Positions 8,563 to 17,325 of a DNA stretch of 64,000 nt are shown piece after piece (the first letter of the stretch is position 1; each line of letters begins with the position of its first letter). Below the pieces are notes generated by a model, which worked only from the letters and a program-made list of their open reading frames with translations, did not search any database and was not told the origin of the DNA. The stretch is from Pontibacter liquoris (lineage in GTDB: Bacteria; Bacteroidota; Bacteroidia; Cytophagales; Hymenobacteraceae): the NCBI RefSeq assembly GCF_022758235.1, contig NZ_JALEBG010000001.1:2604001-2668000 (forward strand), given 5' to 3'. The translations under genes and the position numbers were made by a program.

Positions 8563-9125
8563 CTTAAGCTGGACCTGAACACAGCGCAAGGGCAAGAGGC
8601 ATAGGCTGGCAATGAACCTGCCACAGCCTATGCTTCAGCCTTTAACCACCAGATACATGGGTGGTTCGCAATAGCCTTAGGTAAGCAGCCTTTGGCGGTA
8701 ATAGAAAACCACCACAACTTTTCCTGGAAGGAAAAGGATACGGCTGGAACCGAGGTGATCGTGTATCACAAGGTCGCAACACTAGCAGTGGGTAAGGGCG
8801 TGTTGGGTATTATACCTGGCTCAATGGCTACACCAGGTTTTGTTGTGCGTGGTAAAGGTGAGGCAAGCTCCCTTAATTCTGCTTCACACGGAGCAGGTAG
8901 GGTGATGTTTAGAACCAAAGCAGATGCTCTTGCTGCCATAGGTACAGTTGTACCTGCAGGAGGCGTCTGTGGAAGTGATCGGTCAGGGTTGGACGAAGCA
9001 CCTATGGTTTACAGGACATCCGCCAGGTGATGCAATCGCAGCAGGACCTTGTGGATGTAGTGGGAACCTTTAATCCGAAGATTGTTCGCATGTGTGGAGA
9101 TGAGAAGTATATGGAGAAGGATTAG
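8563..9125 (+). pseudogene. rtcB: rtcB RNA ligase relic, truncated, nonsense and frameshift
   Basis: The plus strand reads like the C-terminal 40 percent of RtcB, the 3'-phosphate/2',3'-cyclic-phosphate RNA ligase that seals broken RNA. Recognisable segments are DLNTAQGQEA, then an in-frame TAG (8602-8604), HQIH, ENHHNFSWKE, GKGVLGIIPGSM, GFVVRGKGEA and SASHGAGR. The last contains the histidine that carries GMP in active enzymes. After GLDEAPMVY a one-base deletion near 9012 shifts the frame, and the reading continues as DIRQVMQSQQDLVDVVGTF and ends at TAG 9123-9125. The N-terminal part, with most metal ligands, is missing. With a nonsense codon, frameshift and truncation it cannot make an active ligase. 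Confidence 0.9.
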
Positions 9126-9155
9126 GGTTAGATAAAGTTTGTTCTGCTTAAATCA

Positions 9156-9192
9156 AAAGCCCCTGCCTTAGGTTAAGATAGGGGCTTTATTT
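9156..9192 (+). terminator. Rho-independent terminator
   Basis: AAAGCCCCT (9156-9164) pairs with AGGGGCTTT (9180-9188), followed by ATTTT. It lies 31 bases after the end of the rtcB relic and was probably the terminator of that gene. It now also separates it from the convergent herA gene. Confidence 0.8.
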
Positions 9193-9216
9193 TCTATTGG
9201 TGCAGCAATATTTCTC

Positions 9217-9246
9217 ATTAGAGATTATTAGAGATTATTAGAGATA
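9217..9246. repeat. Short tandem repeat, 10-bp unit x3
   Basis: The unit ATTAGAGATT occurs two full times with a third imperfect copy (ATTAGAGATATTTA). It lies just beyond the 3' end of herA, at the left border of the SIR2-HerA cassette. Confidence 0.7.
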
Positions 9247-9270
9247 TTTAGTTAGAAAAATATTTTCTAC

Positions 9271-11367
9271 CTATTCACTACCCATTTGATTTGATTTTAT
9301 ATACAACACGTCTGGGTCGAACTCCTCTAGTATAATCCCGGGCATAGCTGGTACTCTTTGGTTGTCAGTATTATCGTATTCTTTCTCCCATGACTGGCAT
9401 ACCTTTTCAAAGTTAGGCTCACGACAATCGAAAGGATAATCATCTTCGATAGAATAAGCATTAGTCCAATGCTTCCAATAATCAGGATCGTTACTCTTTG
9501 GTTTGGGAGCAGGCTCTTTCACTTTAATTTGCATTGGAGCTCTAACACAATCGCCAAATATTAGACCTACACCCTGGCCTAAGATTGGAATTTGTTTCAG
9601 CAGATCCTGACTTACAGAGGGTAAAAGCTTTCTAATGTATTCTTGGTCCTCCGGGTTTTGAATACGATGTACAATATAGGAGTTACATTGAGAAAGAACT
9701 GTCGTAGATAATTCACTCGGTCTTTGTGACGATACAACTAAACTTAAGCCATACTTTCTTCCCTCTCTCGCTATTCTTTCAAATACTTCTCTTGAAACAT
9801 TTTTATCTTCACGATTTGTAGCTTTCGGTATATAGTTATGGGCTTCTTCTAAAACAAGAACATAAGGACATTTACCTCTAACATCTTTACCTTTGTACTC
9901 CTCTACTTTCTCGATTCTTTGAAGAAATTCTAAGATTAATCTACCTAAAAGGGCAGTTACATTTTGCAGGATGTCTGAAGGTATAAGATTTAAGTCAAAA
10001 ATCACTACCTGATAGTTCTTCTTATGTTCCTTGAATTTGTTCAAAAAGTAATAATCATCAGTATCAGAAGTTTCGCTATGATCAGCTTTCTCCATTCTAC
10101 CCAGACACAATCTCATAAAGTTTGAAAGTGATTTAGCAAAGTCCTGTTCTGCAAACTCATGGAATAGAAACTCGTACCGTGGATCTCGAAAAAAACGATC
10201 CATTCGCTGCAGCATCGTTTCACAATGGCTTCTAATTTGAGAGCTACTTGAGCCACTCTCTTGAATAGCCATATCAATTGATTCATGTCTTAGTTTATGT
10301 AAAGAAAAAAAAGACGGGGTATCAACATCCTTTAGTTTATTTTCTTGCTTTCCATCAGAAACAGATTTTGACTGTATATAATTTTTAACTAAAGTTGACA
10401 ATTCTGTCATTCTAGTACTACTTCCAACTCCCTTGTGCTTTTTTAGAACATAGTCATATTTATCTTCATCTGAACCATCTTTTAGATTCATAAAATGCTT
10501 TTTGGCATCATCTAGAAGAGAATTTATCTGAGTGGGAGTAACAATTTCAGGTTTTAAATCAGGGTTCCTAGCGTATAGTAGAGCCTTGCTCAAGGTAGGA
10601 ATTTGGCTTCCTTCTTTTGGCTGCAACAAATGAACCCAGTCTTCAAAGTTCATGAACCAATAAGGTAACCGCAATTCATCTGAACTGATATACAGAACAT
10701 CAAAATTTGGATTTCCTTTGAAAGCTTCATGATATTCCCCGTTCGTATCAAAAAGAATAAAATGAGCTCCTTCCCCCCTACTTACCTCTTCATGATTTAA
10801 AATTGATTGCAGTAACGAAGCAATTGTGGATGATTTTCCAGCACCAGTATTACCTAAAACACCTAAGTGTCTTGAAAGTAATTTATCCGGATTAACCTTT
10901 ACATGATAAGAAGGATAAGCTGTACTCGTACCTACTTCTAGAAAGTAATGGTCGTCTGCTGTCGAATGTTTATCAAAAATAGTGTCTAACTCCTGTTCGA
11001 GGATAAACCAGACAGGATTATCTAAAGCAGGAAACTGAGAGATTCCAAAACTAAATATTTGACTATGATTTTTTGCCTCAAGTGTGCCAACCATAGTAGC
11101 AGATAGGGTCCTCTTAGGCTGTGGTAATGAAAGAGTTGCTTCTGAAGTCAGTTCCACACTTTCCTTAGCCATACTAACCCTTGTAACTACAGCTACCACA
11201 CATACTGACCCTATGGGCAGTAAAACATAAGAATTGATTCTAGCTATTGGATATACTCCTGTAACAAAAGTTTTAGTAAGAGATTTAGAACTATGGTTAA
11301 GCTCAATTAAAACTTTGTCACTCTCAACTCCTATAACTCTACCTATTTCTCGTTCCTGATCAGTCAT
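9271..11367 (-). CDS. herA: HerA-type ATPase/helicase of a SIR2-HerA antiphage system
   Basis: I place the start at ATG 11367, which gives MTDQEREIGRVIG, the normal opening of the HerA HAS-barrel; a longer reading from an upstream start is less likely. The 698-residue protein has the HAS barrel at about 1-100, Walker A GNTGAGKSS at 172-180, Walker B with VLVLEEAHNYIP, and the downstream SQRPSELSTTVLSQCN segment that carries the arginine finger region. HerA forms hexameric rings that translocate DNA. In SIR2-HerA systems the ring assembles with SIR2 and together they block phage by NAD consumption and DNA damage. The start overlaps the SIR2 stop by 8 bases (11360-11367), so expression is coupled. 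The gene is visibly AT-richer than its flanks, which suggests transfer. Confidence 0.92.
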   Translation of the reverse strand: MTDQEREIGRVIGVESDKVLIELNHSSKSLTKTFVTGVYPIARINSYVLLPIGSVCVVAVVTRVSMAKESVELTSEATLSLPQPKRTLSATMVGTLEAKNHSQIFSFGISQFPALDNPVWFILEQELDTIFDKHSTADDHYFLEVGTSTAYPSYHVKVNPDKLLSRHLGVLGNTGAGKSSTIASLLQSILNHEEVSRGEGAHFILFDTNGEYHEAFKGNPNFDVLYISSDELRLPYWFMNFEDWVHLLQPKEGSQIPTLSKALLYARNPDLKPEIVTPTQINSLLDDAKKHFMNLKDGSDEDKYDYVLKKHKGVGSSTRMTELSTLVKNYIQSKSVSDGKQENKLKDVDTPSFFSLHKLRHESIDMAIQESGSSSSQIRSHCETMLQRMDRFFRDPRYEFLFHEFAEQDFAKSLSNFMRLCLGRMEKADHSETSDTDDYYFLNKFKEHKKNYQVVIFDLNLIPSDILQNVTALLGRLILEFLQRIEKVEEYKGKDVRGKCPYVLVLEEAHNYIPKATNREDKNVSREVFERIAREGRKYGLSLVVSSQRPSELSTTVLSQCNSYIVHRIQNPEDQEYIRKLLPSVSQDLLKQIPILGQGVGLIFGDCVRAPMQIKVKEPAPKPKSNDPDYWKHWTNAYSIEDDYPFDCREPNFEKVCQSWEKEYDNTDNQRVPAMPGIILEEFDPDVLYIKSNQMGSE

Positions 11368-12673
11368 CGAACTTGTGTTTTGTAAGGGGTGAAACAAGAT
11401 CCCGTGCAGCACTTCTTTTTGCCTGGTATTTTTCTTCTAAATCCATTGCAGGCAGGTCTGGAAGTAATTCAGTAGAGAATGTAGGCCAGTTGGCAAAATG
11501 CTCTCCAATAATAAAGCTAACACTACTTTCACTCTTAAATCTCTCATACAGAGCTTTAATACTATCACTCCAACTATAAGAAACCACAATTAGATGAAAA
11601 GAAGGAATAGTTAATGCTTCAAGTATAATCCTGTTAATGTGAGCATCACCAAAACTATAACCATATGTAACTAGTACACTTTGAGGCTGTTGAATAGTAT
11701 TAGCAAATCTTCTGAACATCTCAGAATATGGAAAACCAATTGTGTCGTTTTCTTTCATGGGGGTAGGATAAATAAGGACATTACCTTCATCCCCATTGAA
11801 CTCTACACCTTTCTTTTCTATACCATATATATTATGTAAGCTCGCTTCATCAGCTTCTACCCAATTTAAAGATCCATGGATTTTATAATAGTGTATTATA
11901 CGTTCCATTCTACTAACCCTACCTTCAGTTGTAGCGGCAGGATAGTAGTAATCAAAGTTAAAAGCCTCTGGATGAAAAAACTTTTGCAATCCTCCAATGA
12001 AACCATCTACATAGATTACCCCCAATTGATCCATTGCCTTTTCGAACACTAAATCATAATTAGTAGTAAACAAATTAGCCCTTCTAAGATTAATTGGCCG
12101 AGATATTATTCTCTTAATAAATGTCTTATAGTACTTAAGATCATCCTCCAATCCTGCTTTAGGAAGCTTACAAAGTTTTCTTAACTCTACTAATACTTTG
12201 GCTTTGATAGTTCCTGCTTCAACTGCACCACTCTCGTCTTTTACACTCAGGCCAAGTTTCTCAACAAACTGAATTTTGTAAAGGAAAGTGATAAAATCCT
12301 CAACACCGTAATTCTCTTTGAATGATTCTTTGAATAGGGTGAGCAGTCTTTTATAATTATTATCTCCTATGAATAATTGCCCTAACCAGCCATCATCATC
12401 TAAAGAACTGGGACCAAAAATTATACCTCCTACTTGAACGGATGAGCCAGCGCCTGTAAGTACAGAAAAATTGTCTGAATACATTAGCTCCCTTAACCTT
12501 AGACTTATAGCTTCTATTACACTCCTTTTTATAGTAGCATCATCCTTGGATTCTATTTGTCCCCTTAGCTCATCAAAAATGTTCTTTCCAAAAAGCCTAA
12601 TAAAGTCTATCCCTGGTTGATATGGGTTGTCTTCATCAAATGCTTCTATTAACTCCCGATATGATTTACTCAT
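11360..12673 (-). CDS. SIR2-domain protein of a SIR2-HerA antiphage system
   Basis: From ATG 12673 the protein is 437 residues. SIR2 hallmarks are present: the NAD-binding VLTGAGSSVQ at 71-80, LFTTNYDLVFEKA at 201-213, HGSLNW at 266-271, which includes the expected catalytic histidine, and YGYSFGDAHINRII further on. No transmembrane or signal segment is seen. SIR2 enzymes of this defence class act as NADases. In the characterised SIR2-HerA (also called Nezha) systems SIR2 and HerA form one large complex that protects against phage. The upstream region to 12856 is strongly AT-rich and should hold the promoter. Homology to the defence pair is strong; activity against any phage is inferred. Confidence 0.92.
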   Translation of the reverse strand: MSKSYRELIEAFDEDNPYQPGIDFIRLFGKNIFDELRGQIESKDDATIKRSVIEAISLRLRELMYSDNFSVLTGAGSSVQVGGIIFGPSSLDDDGWLGQLFIGDNNYKRLLTLFKESFKENYGVEDFITFLYKIQFVEKLGLSVKDESGAVEAGTIKAKVLVELRKLCKLPKAGLEDDLKYYKTFIKRIISRPINLRRANLFTTNYDLVFEKAMDQLGVIYVDGFIGGLQKFFHPEAFNFDYYYPAATTEGRVSRMERIIHYYKIHGSLNWVEADEASLHNIYGIEKKGVEFNGDEGNVLIYPTPMKENDTIGFPYSEMFRRFANTIQQPQSVLVTYGYSFGDAHINRIILEALTIPSFHLIVVSYSWSDSIKALYERFKSESSVSFIIGEHFANWPTFSTELLPDLPAMDLEEKYQAKRSAARDLVSPLTKHKFDD

Positions 12674-12856
12674 CTTCAAATATGAATGCCAGCCATTGAT
12701 CTAAAAGAATGTAATTAAATGATAAAATTTATATATATCTATAAAATACTCTTTGTAACTAAATTTATTTTTGTTTTTATTTTAAACTTTTTTTCCTGCG
12801 CAAAAAGACTGCGCACTAGCCCCTGAACTTTGGTCTATCATTAAAGGAAAAAGGCC

Positions 12857-13198
12857 ATGAAGTTCAACATTCTCACTTCCAAAAAGCACCAGACCACGAA
12901 CCACGAAGGAGCGCTGGCCTGGAAAATAGGACCAGCCGCCGAGTTGTATGCAGCTGTTGTAACTGCCTCACTGAGCGACAAATTCTAAGAGAGGGGAAAC
13001 CAGTGCCTGGAGCGCATCCGGGAGCTGATCGCGCAAAATGATCCGGTATTTGTGGCAAAGCTGGCCGCGTACTCCCGCACCCACATGCACCTGCACTGCG
13101 TGTCACTTGTGCTGGTGGTATAGTTGCCCTTGCAGGAGTTTGTATTAGGATTAGAGTCGCTGGAGTGCTTTGTAAGATATGAGCCACTGCTGTGAGTG
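12857..13198 (+). pseudogene. TROVE-domain (Ro60-like) relic
   Basis: From ATG 12857 the frame reads MKFNILTSKKHQTTNHEGAL, ELYAAVVTASLSDKF, then TAA at 12986-12988, and continues in the same frame as CLERIRELIAQNDPVFVAKL and AAYSRTHMHLHCVSLVLVV to a second stop TAG at 13121. It continues weakly to a TGA near 13198. This matches the N-terminal part of bacterial TROVE proteins, which are Ro60-type rings that bind Y RNAs and misfolded RNA. Most of the ring (roughly 350-400 further residues) is absent. In many bacteria the Ro60 gene sits beside rtcB, so this relic and the one at 8563 probably come from one RNA-repair locus. Confidence 0.85.
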
Positions 13199-13655
13199 TA
13201 CGAGTGCATTGTGGGCGTGCTGGTACTGGAAAGCGAGACTATAATTTCTAAGTTTTAGCGATTGATTCACTTATATTTCTTTGGTAAACTTGCGGGATGG
13301 TACGTGCAGCTTAAAAAAATTTAACAATGTGGATAAATATTTTTAAGCATCAAGGGTTGATAAAGTACAAGTGCCTTACAATAGATAACCTGTGAAGGAT
13401 TTGTTGCTCTCTTGTTACCAACACATAACAACCCCGAAGCAAGATATTATCTATCAACTATTTACCAATAAAGTCAGATTCCCCTACGGACTACTGAAAC
13501 AGAAAAGCCGCTCCACGCAAAATGGAGCGGCTTTTCTGTTTCGATATCGATCCCCTTTGGTTGTACTTGTCGAATTTTTACAGAAGAAGTCACGCTTCCC
13601 AGATCATCCCCGACCTGTTTCCATGTCTTTCTACTCCTAAAGAGCAATACTCTCC
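13199..13655. other. Intergenic DNA with one hairpin repeat
   Basis: Apart from the repeat element listed at 13470-13640, this stretch has no coding frame I can support. Confidence 0.5.
13470..13640 (+). repeat. Hairpin repeat family, copy 1
   Basis: The core is a 20-bp perfect hairpin (13496-13515 with 13523-13542, 7-nt loop) containing AAAAGCCGCTCC and GGAGCGGCTTTT. The flank CTACTGAAA on the left and TTCGAT followed by ATCCCCTTTGGTT on the right are shared with the copy at 42.6 kb, and the hairpin is shared with the copy at 30.2 kb. The stem could terminate transcription in both directions. Confidence 0.75.
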
Positions 13656-13781
13656 TTACCCATTACCGCTTTCACTATAACCCGACTGCGCTGAGGATTT
13701 CGCCCTGCCTCTCTCCAATCCCCTTCTGAACCAGCGGGGGCTCTTTGGGCAGAGGTGCCGACTACTATAGGAGTCGGGCAT
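13656..13781 (-). pseudogene. C-terminal relic of a YpfJ-type zinc metallopeptidase
   Basis: On the minus strand this 41-codon remnant reads MPDSYSSRHLCPKSPRWFRR then GLERGRAKSSAQSGY and ends in TAA. It is a second, decayed copy of the C-terminus of the intact gene at 45715-46617 ([20 protein letters not shown]). Nucleotide identity is obvious in CTCTTTGGGCAGAGGT and GGAGTCGGGCA. The middle HGTSAQR part survives only in another frame, so two compensating indels occurred. The HEVGH catalytic domain is gone. Confidence 0.8.
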
Positions 13782-13954
13782 ATTATTTAAAATTTTAGAT
13801 TGATCAATGTGGAAGTATGCTACCCCTGTTTTAGCTTTTTTACCAGCTATTGCATCCGCTCATAATGCAAACTCTTCCAATAAACTTATACACATTTCCC
13901 CAAGCACTACAAAATCCCACATCTTCCTTATCTTAGGGCGCTCAATCAGAACCC

Positions 13955-16900
13955 ATGATAAAAAAACTTACCTTATCAGCGCTACTGGCTGCAGGATCAG
14001 TATTCTCTGCAGTTGGCCAAGAGGCGCCTTCCTGGCTTCGCTACCCGGCTATCTCCCCAGACGGCAAGACCATCGTGTTTACCTACAAAGGTGATATTTA
14101 CACCGTGCCGACAGCTGGTGGCAATGCCATACCGCTCACGATGCACGAAGCCCACGACTTTATGCCGGTATGGAGCCATGATGGCAAATCGATTGCCTTT
14201 GCCAGCGATCGCTACGGCAACTTCGACATCTTCGTAATGCCGGCTACCGGTGGTGCTGCCCAGCGCATTACGTTCCACTCGGCGCATGAGTATCCTTATG
14301 AATTCAGTGCTGATAATAAGACTGTACTCTTCGGCTCTACCCGCATGGATGCAGCCACTAACCGCCAGTTCCCGACCGCTTCGCAGCCAGAGCTGTACCA
14401 GGTGGCCGTAAATGGCGGACGTGTGACGCAGGTGCTTACCACTCCAGCTGAAGAGGTGAAACTGAGCCATGATGGCAGCAAAATGCTCTACCACGACAAA
14501 AAAGGCGGCGAGAATACCTGGAGAAAGCACCACGTTTCTTCGGTTACGCGCGACATCTGGGTATACGACACCAAGAGCGGCAAGCACACCAAACTCACTA
14601 CCTACGAAGGCGAAGACCGCAACCCCGTTTTTGCCGAAAACGACAACACCATCTACTTCCTGAGCGAAGCCAGCGGTACCTTCAACGTGCACAAAATGGC
14701 AGCCCAGGGACCAGCCAAGCCAACACAGGTAACCAAGTTTGAGAAGCACCCGGTACGCTTCCTGACTGCTGCCAACGACGGTACGCTTTCCTTCAGTCAG
14801 AACGGGGAAATCTACACCAAAAAGGCAAACGGCGAGGCGCAGAAGGTAAACATCCGCATTGCAACAGATGCTAAAACCAACAACGAGAGCATCCTGCAGG
14901 TAGGCAATGGCATCCGTGATCTGGCCGTGTCGCCTAACGGCAAAGAGGTGGCTTTCATTTACCGCGGGGAAGTGTTTGTGAGCGCCGTGGAAGGCTCTGT
15001 AACCAAGCGTATTACTAATACGCCGGAGCAGGAGCGCAGCGTGACTTTCTCCCCGAATGGCAAGTCGCTGCTATACGCCAGCGAGCGCGGCAAGAGCTGG
15101 AAGGTATACAAGACCGATATTGTGCGACAGGAGGAACCTTACTTCTATGCTTCTACACTTCTCAAGGAAACAGCCTTGGTTGAAAACGACAAAGAAAACT
15201 ATGACCCGCAGTACTCCCCTGATGGTAAGGAGATTGCCTTTTTGGAAAACCGCATGATCCTTAAAGTGCTCAATCTTGCCAGCAAGCAGGTACGCACCAT
15301 ACTTAACACCAACGAGCTGTTCTCCATGGGCGACAACGACCAGTACTATACTTGGAGTCCGGATGGCAAGTGGCTGTTGTTTGAGTACTCGGAGCCGGGC
15401 TTTGCCAATGGCGAAGTAGGCATCATCGCTTCAGATGGTAAAGGCAAGAAAATGAACCTGACCGAAAGCGGCTACAACGACTTTGCTCCCAAATGGATGA
15501 TGGGCGGCAAGATGATGATCTGGAACAGCACCCGCGACGGCATGCGCAGCCAAGCCAACAGCGGTGGTGCTCAGGCTGACGTGTACGCCATGTTCTTCAC
15601 CCAGGACGCTTTTGACAAGTATAGACTGAGCAAAGAGGACTATACCCTGCTAAAAGAACAGGAAGAAAAAGCTGCCAAAGACAAGGAGAAGGAAAAAGAG
15701 CAGGAGAAAAATAAGAAGAAGGCTAAGAAGGACGCATCTCCTAAAAAAGAAGACCTAAAGATCGACTGGGAAGGCCTCAACTACCGCAAAGCTAAGTTGA
15801 CGCTTCACTCCTCCAGCCTCTCCGATGCCCTGATATCGAAAGACGGCGAGACCCTTTACTACCTGGCCCGGTTTGAGAAAGGCTACAACCTCTGGTCCAC
15901 GAGCCTGCGCAGCAAAGAAACCAAAATGCTGGTGACCCTGAACGCCAACCGCGCCCGCATGCTGTGGGACAAGGAGCAGAAGAACATCTTCCTGGAGTCG
16001 GATGGCAAGATCGTGAAACTGGACCCAGCCACCAGCAAACAGGAAACCGTAAAACTGGACGGCGAAATGAACCTGGACGTGGCGGCCGAAAGAGCCTTTA
16101 TGTTTGAGCACGTATGGCGCCGCACCAAGCAAACCTTCTATACTGCAGGTTATCACGGTGCCAAGTGGGACGAGCTGAAAGGCGATTACGAAAAGTACCT
16201 GCCGCATATCAGCAACGAGTATGAGTTCTCTGAAATGCTGAGCGAATTGCTGGGCGAGCTCAACGTATCGCACTCCGGCTCTAGCTACAGCAAAAACGAC
16301 CCGAACGGCGACGCCACCGCTTCGCTGGGTATCTTCTACGACCAGAACTATACTGGTAACGGCATCAAGATTGATGAAGTGATTGTGGGTGGTCCGCTCA
16401 ACAAGGCAGGCCTTAACCTGAAACCGGGCATGATCATCCAGAAAATCGATGGAGAAACTATCACGCCGGACAAAGATCTGGCACAGTTGCTTAACCGCAA
16501 AGCCAGTAAAAACACCCTGCTTACCGTATCGGACGCCGCTGGTAAAAGCATTCGGGACATTACCATAAAGCCTGTTACGCTGGGTGAAGAAAACGCCCTG
16601 TTGTACAAGCGCTGGGTGCGCCGCAATGCAGATGAAGTGGACCGCCTCAGCAACGGCCAGCTGGGCTATGTGCACATCCCGGGCATGAACGACCCAAGCT
16701 ACCGCACGGTGTACGAAGAAGTGATGGGCAAGTATGCCAACCGCAAAGGTATGGTGGTGGATACCCGCAACAACGGCGGCGGTGACCTGGTGGCAGACCT
16801 GGCCATGTTCCTGAGCGGCCAGAAATTCCTCGACTATACCACTGACACCCGCTCTGTGGGCGTTGAGCCGTCTTTCCGTTGGACTAAGCCAAGCATTGCG

Positions 16901-17230
16901 CTAGCCAACGAAGCCAACTACAGCGACGGCCACTGTTTCGCTTTCAGCTACATGGACCTGAAGCTGGGCAAGCTGGTAGGTATGCCAGTGCCGGGCACCT
17001 GTACCTTTGCCGGCTGGGAAGTGCTGCAGGACGGCAATGTGCGCTGGGGCGTGCCGCCACTGGGCGTAAAAGACGTGCAGGGCCAGTACCTGGAGAACCT
17101 GCAGACCGAACCGAATGTGAAAGTAATGAACGAGTACGAACTGGTGAGCAAAGGCAAGGACCAGCAGCTGGAGGCAGCTGTGAAAGAACTGCTGAAAGAC
17201 CTAGAAGCGAAGAGAAGCGCTCAGAAATAA
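13955..17230 (+). CDS. Secreted tricorn-like S41 peptidase
   Basis: The 1091-residue protein starts with a signal peptide (MIKKLTLSALLAAGSVFSAV, cleavage near residue 21). Residues about 25-540 are PD40-type beta-propeller blades, with repeated SPDGK or SHDGK turns. A lysine/glutamate-rich linker spans about 568-602, a second propeller-like part follows, then the C1 helical domain, a PDZ domain (about 790-840, VGGPLNKAGLNLKPGM) and the S41 core (about 900-1065, with VVDTRNNGGGDLV). Candidate catalytic residues by tricorn analogy are His773 (SHSGS), Ser990 (YSDGH) and Glu1052 (TEPNV). The enzyme probably degrades peptides in the periplasm. It is monocistronic, ending in a terminator at 17283. 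All expected domains are present. Confidence 0.93.
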   Translation: MIKKLTLSALLAAGSVFSAVGQEAPSWLRYPAISPDGKTIVFTYKGDIYTVPTAGGNAIPLTMHEAHDFMPVWSHDGKSIAFASDRYGNFDIFVMPATGGAAQRITFHSAHEYPYEFSADNKTVLFGSTRMDAATNRQFPTASQPELYQVAVNGGRVTQVLTTPAEEVKLSHDGSKMLYHDKKGGENTWRKHHVSSVTRDIWVYDTKSGKHTKLTTYEGEDRNPVFAENDNTIYFLSEASGTFNVHKMAAQGPAKPTQVTKFEKHPVRFLTAANDGTLSFSQNGEIYTKKANGEAQKVNIRIATDAKTNNESILQVGNGIRDLAVSPNGKEVAFIYRGEVFVSAVEGSVTKRITNTPEQERSVTFSPNGKSLLYASERGKSWKVYKTDIVRQEEPYFYASTLLKETALVENDKENYDPQYSPDGKEIAFLENRMILKVLNLASKQVRTILNTNELFSMGDNDQYYTWSPDGKWLLFEYSEPGFANGEVGIIASDGKGKKMNLTESGYNDFAPKWMMGGKMMIWNSTRDGMRSQANSGGAQADVYAMFFTQDAFDKYRLSKEDYTLLKEQEEKAAKDKEKEKEQEKNKKKAKKDASPKKEDLKIDWEGLNYRKAKLTLHSSSLSDALISKDGETLYYLARFEKGYNLWSTSLRSKETKMLVTLNANRARMLWDKEQKNIFLESDGKIVKLDPATSKQETVKLDGEMNLDVAAERAFMFEHVWRRTKQTFYTAGYHGAKWDELKGDYEKYLPHISNEYEFSEMLSELLGELNVSHSGSSYSKNDPNGDATASLGIFYDQNYTGNGIKIDEVIVGGPLNKAGLNLKPGMIIQKIDGETITPDKDLAQLLNRKASKNTLLTVSDAAGKSIRDITIKPVTLGEENALLYKRWVRRNADEVDRLSNGQLGYVHIPGMNDPSYRTVYEEVMGKYANRKGMVVDTRNNGGGDLVADLAMFLSGQKFLDYTTDTRSVGVEPSFRWTKPSIALANEANYSDGHCFAFSYMDLKLGKLVGMPVPGTCTFAGWEVLQDGNVRWGVPPLGVKDVQGQYLENLQTEPNVKVMNEYELVSKGKDQQLEAAVKELLKDLEAKRSAQK

Positions 17231-17282
17231 GTAACCCTTAAGTATAAACCATAATTCATCCTTAACTTTGGTTGATGGAAAA

Positions 17283-17323
17283 GTAAAGCGGTGTTGGGGC
17301 CTCCCTGCACCGCTTTACTATTT
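17283..17323 (+). terminator. Rho-independent terminator of the S41 gene
   Basis: GTAAAGCGGTG (17283-17293) pairs with CACCGCTTTAC (17308-17318) over a 14-nt loop, followed by TATTTCT. Confidence 0.75.
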
Positions 17324-17325
17324 CT

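Noticed and set aside
12873..13209. Minus-strand readings over the TROVE relic
   Set aside because: They are low-complexity shadows of the plus-strand TROVE frame, which has clear family similarity.
13997..14749. Long minus-strand frame inside the S41 peptidase
   Set aside because: It is a shadow frame in a conserved gene; it has no family features and the plus-strand product is complete.
15755..16675. 306-codon minus-strand frame inside the S41 peptidase
   Set aside because: It lies wholly within the S41 gene, and its composition mirrors the codon bias of the opposite strand.
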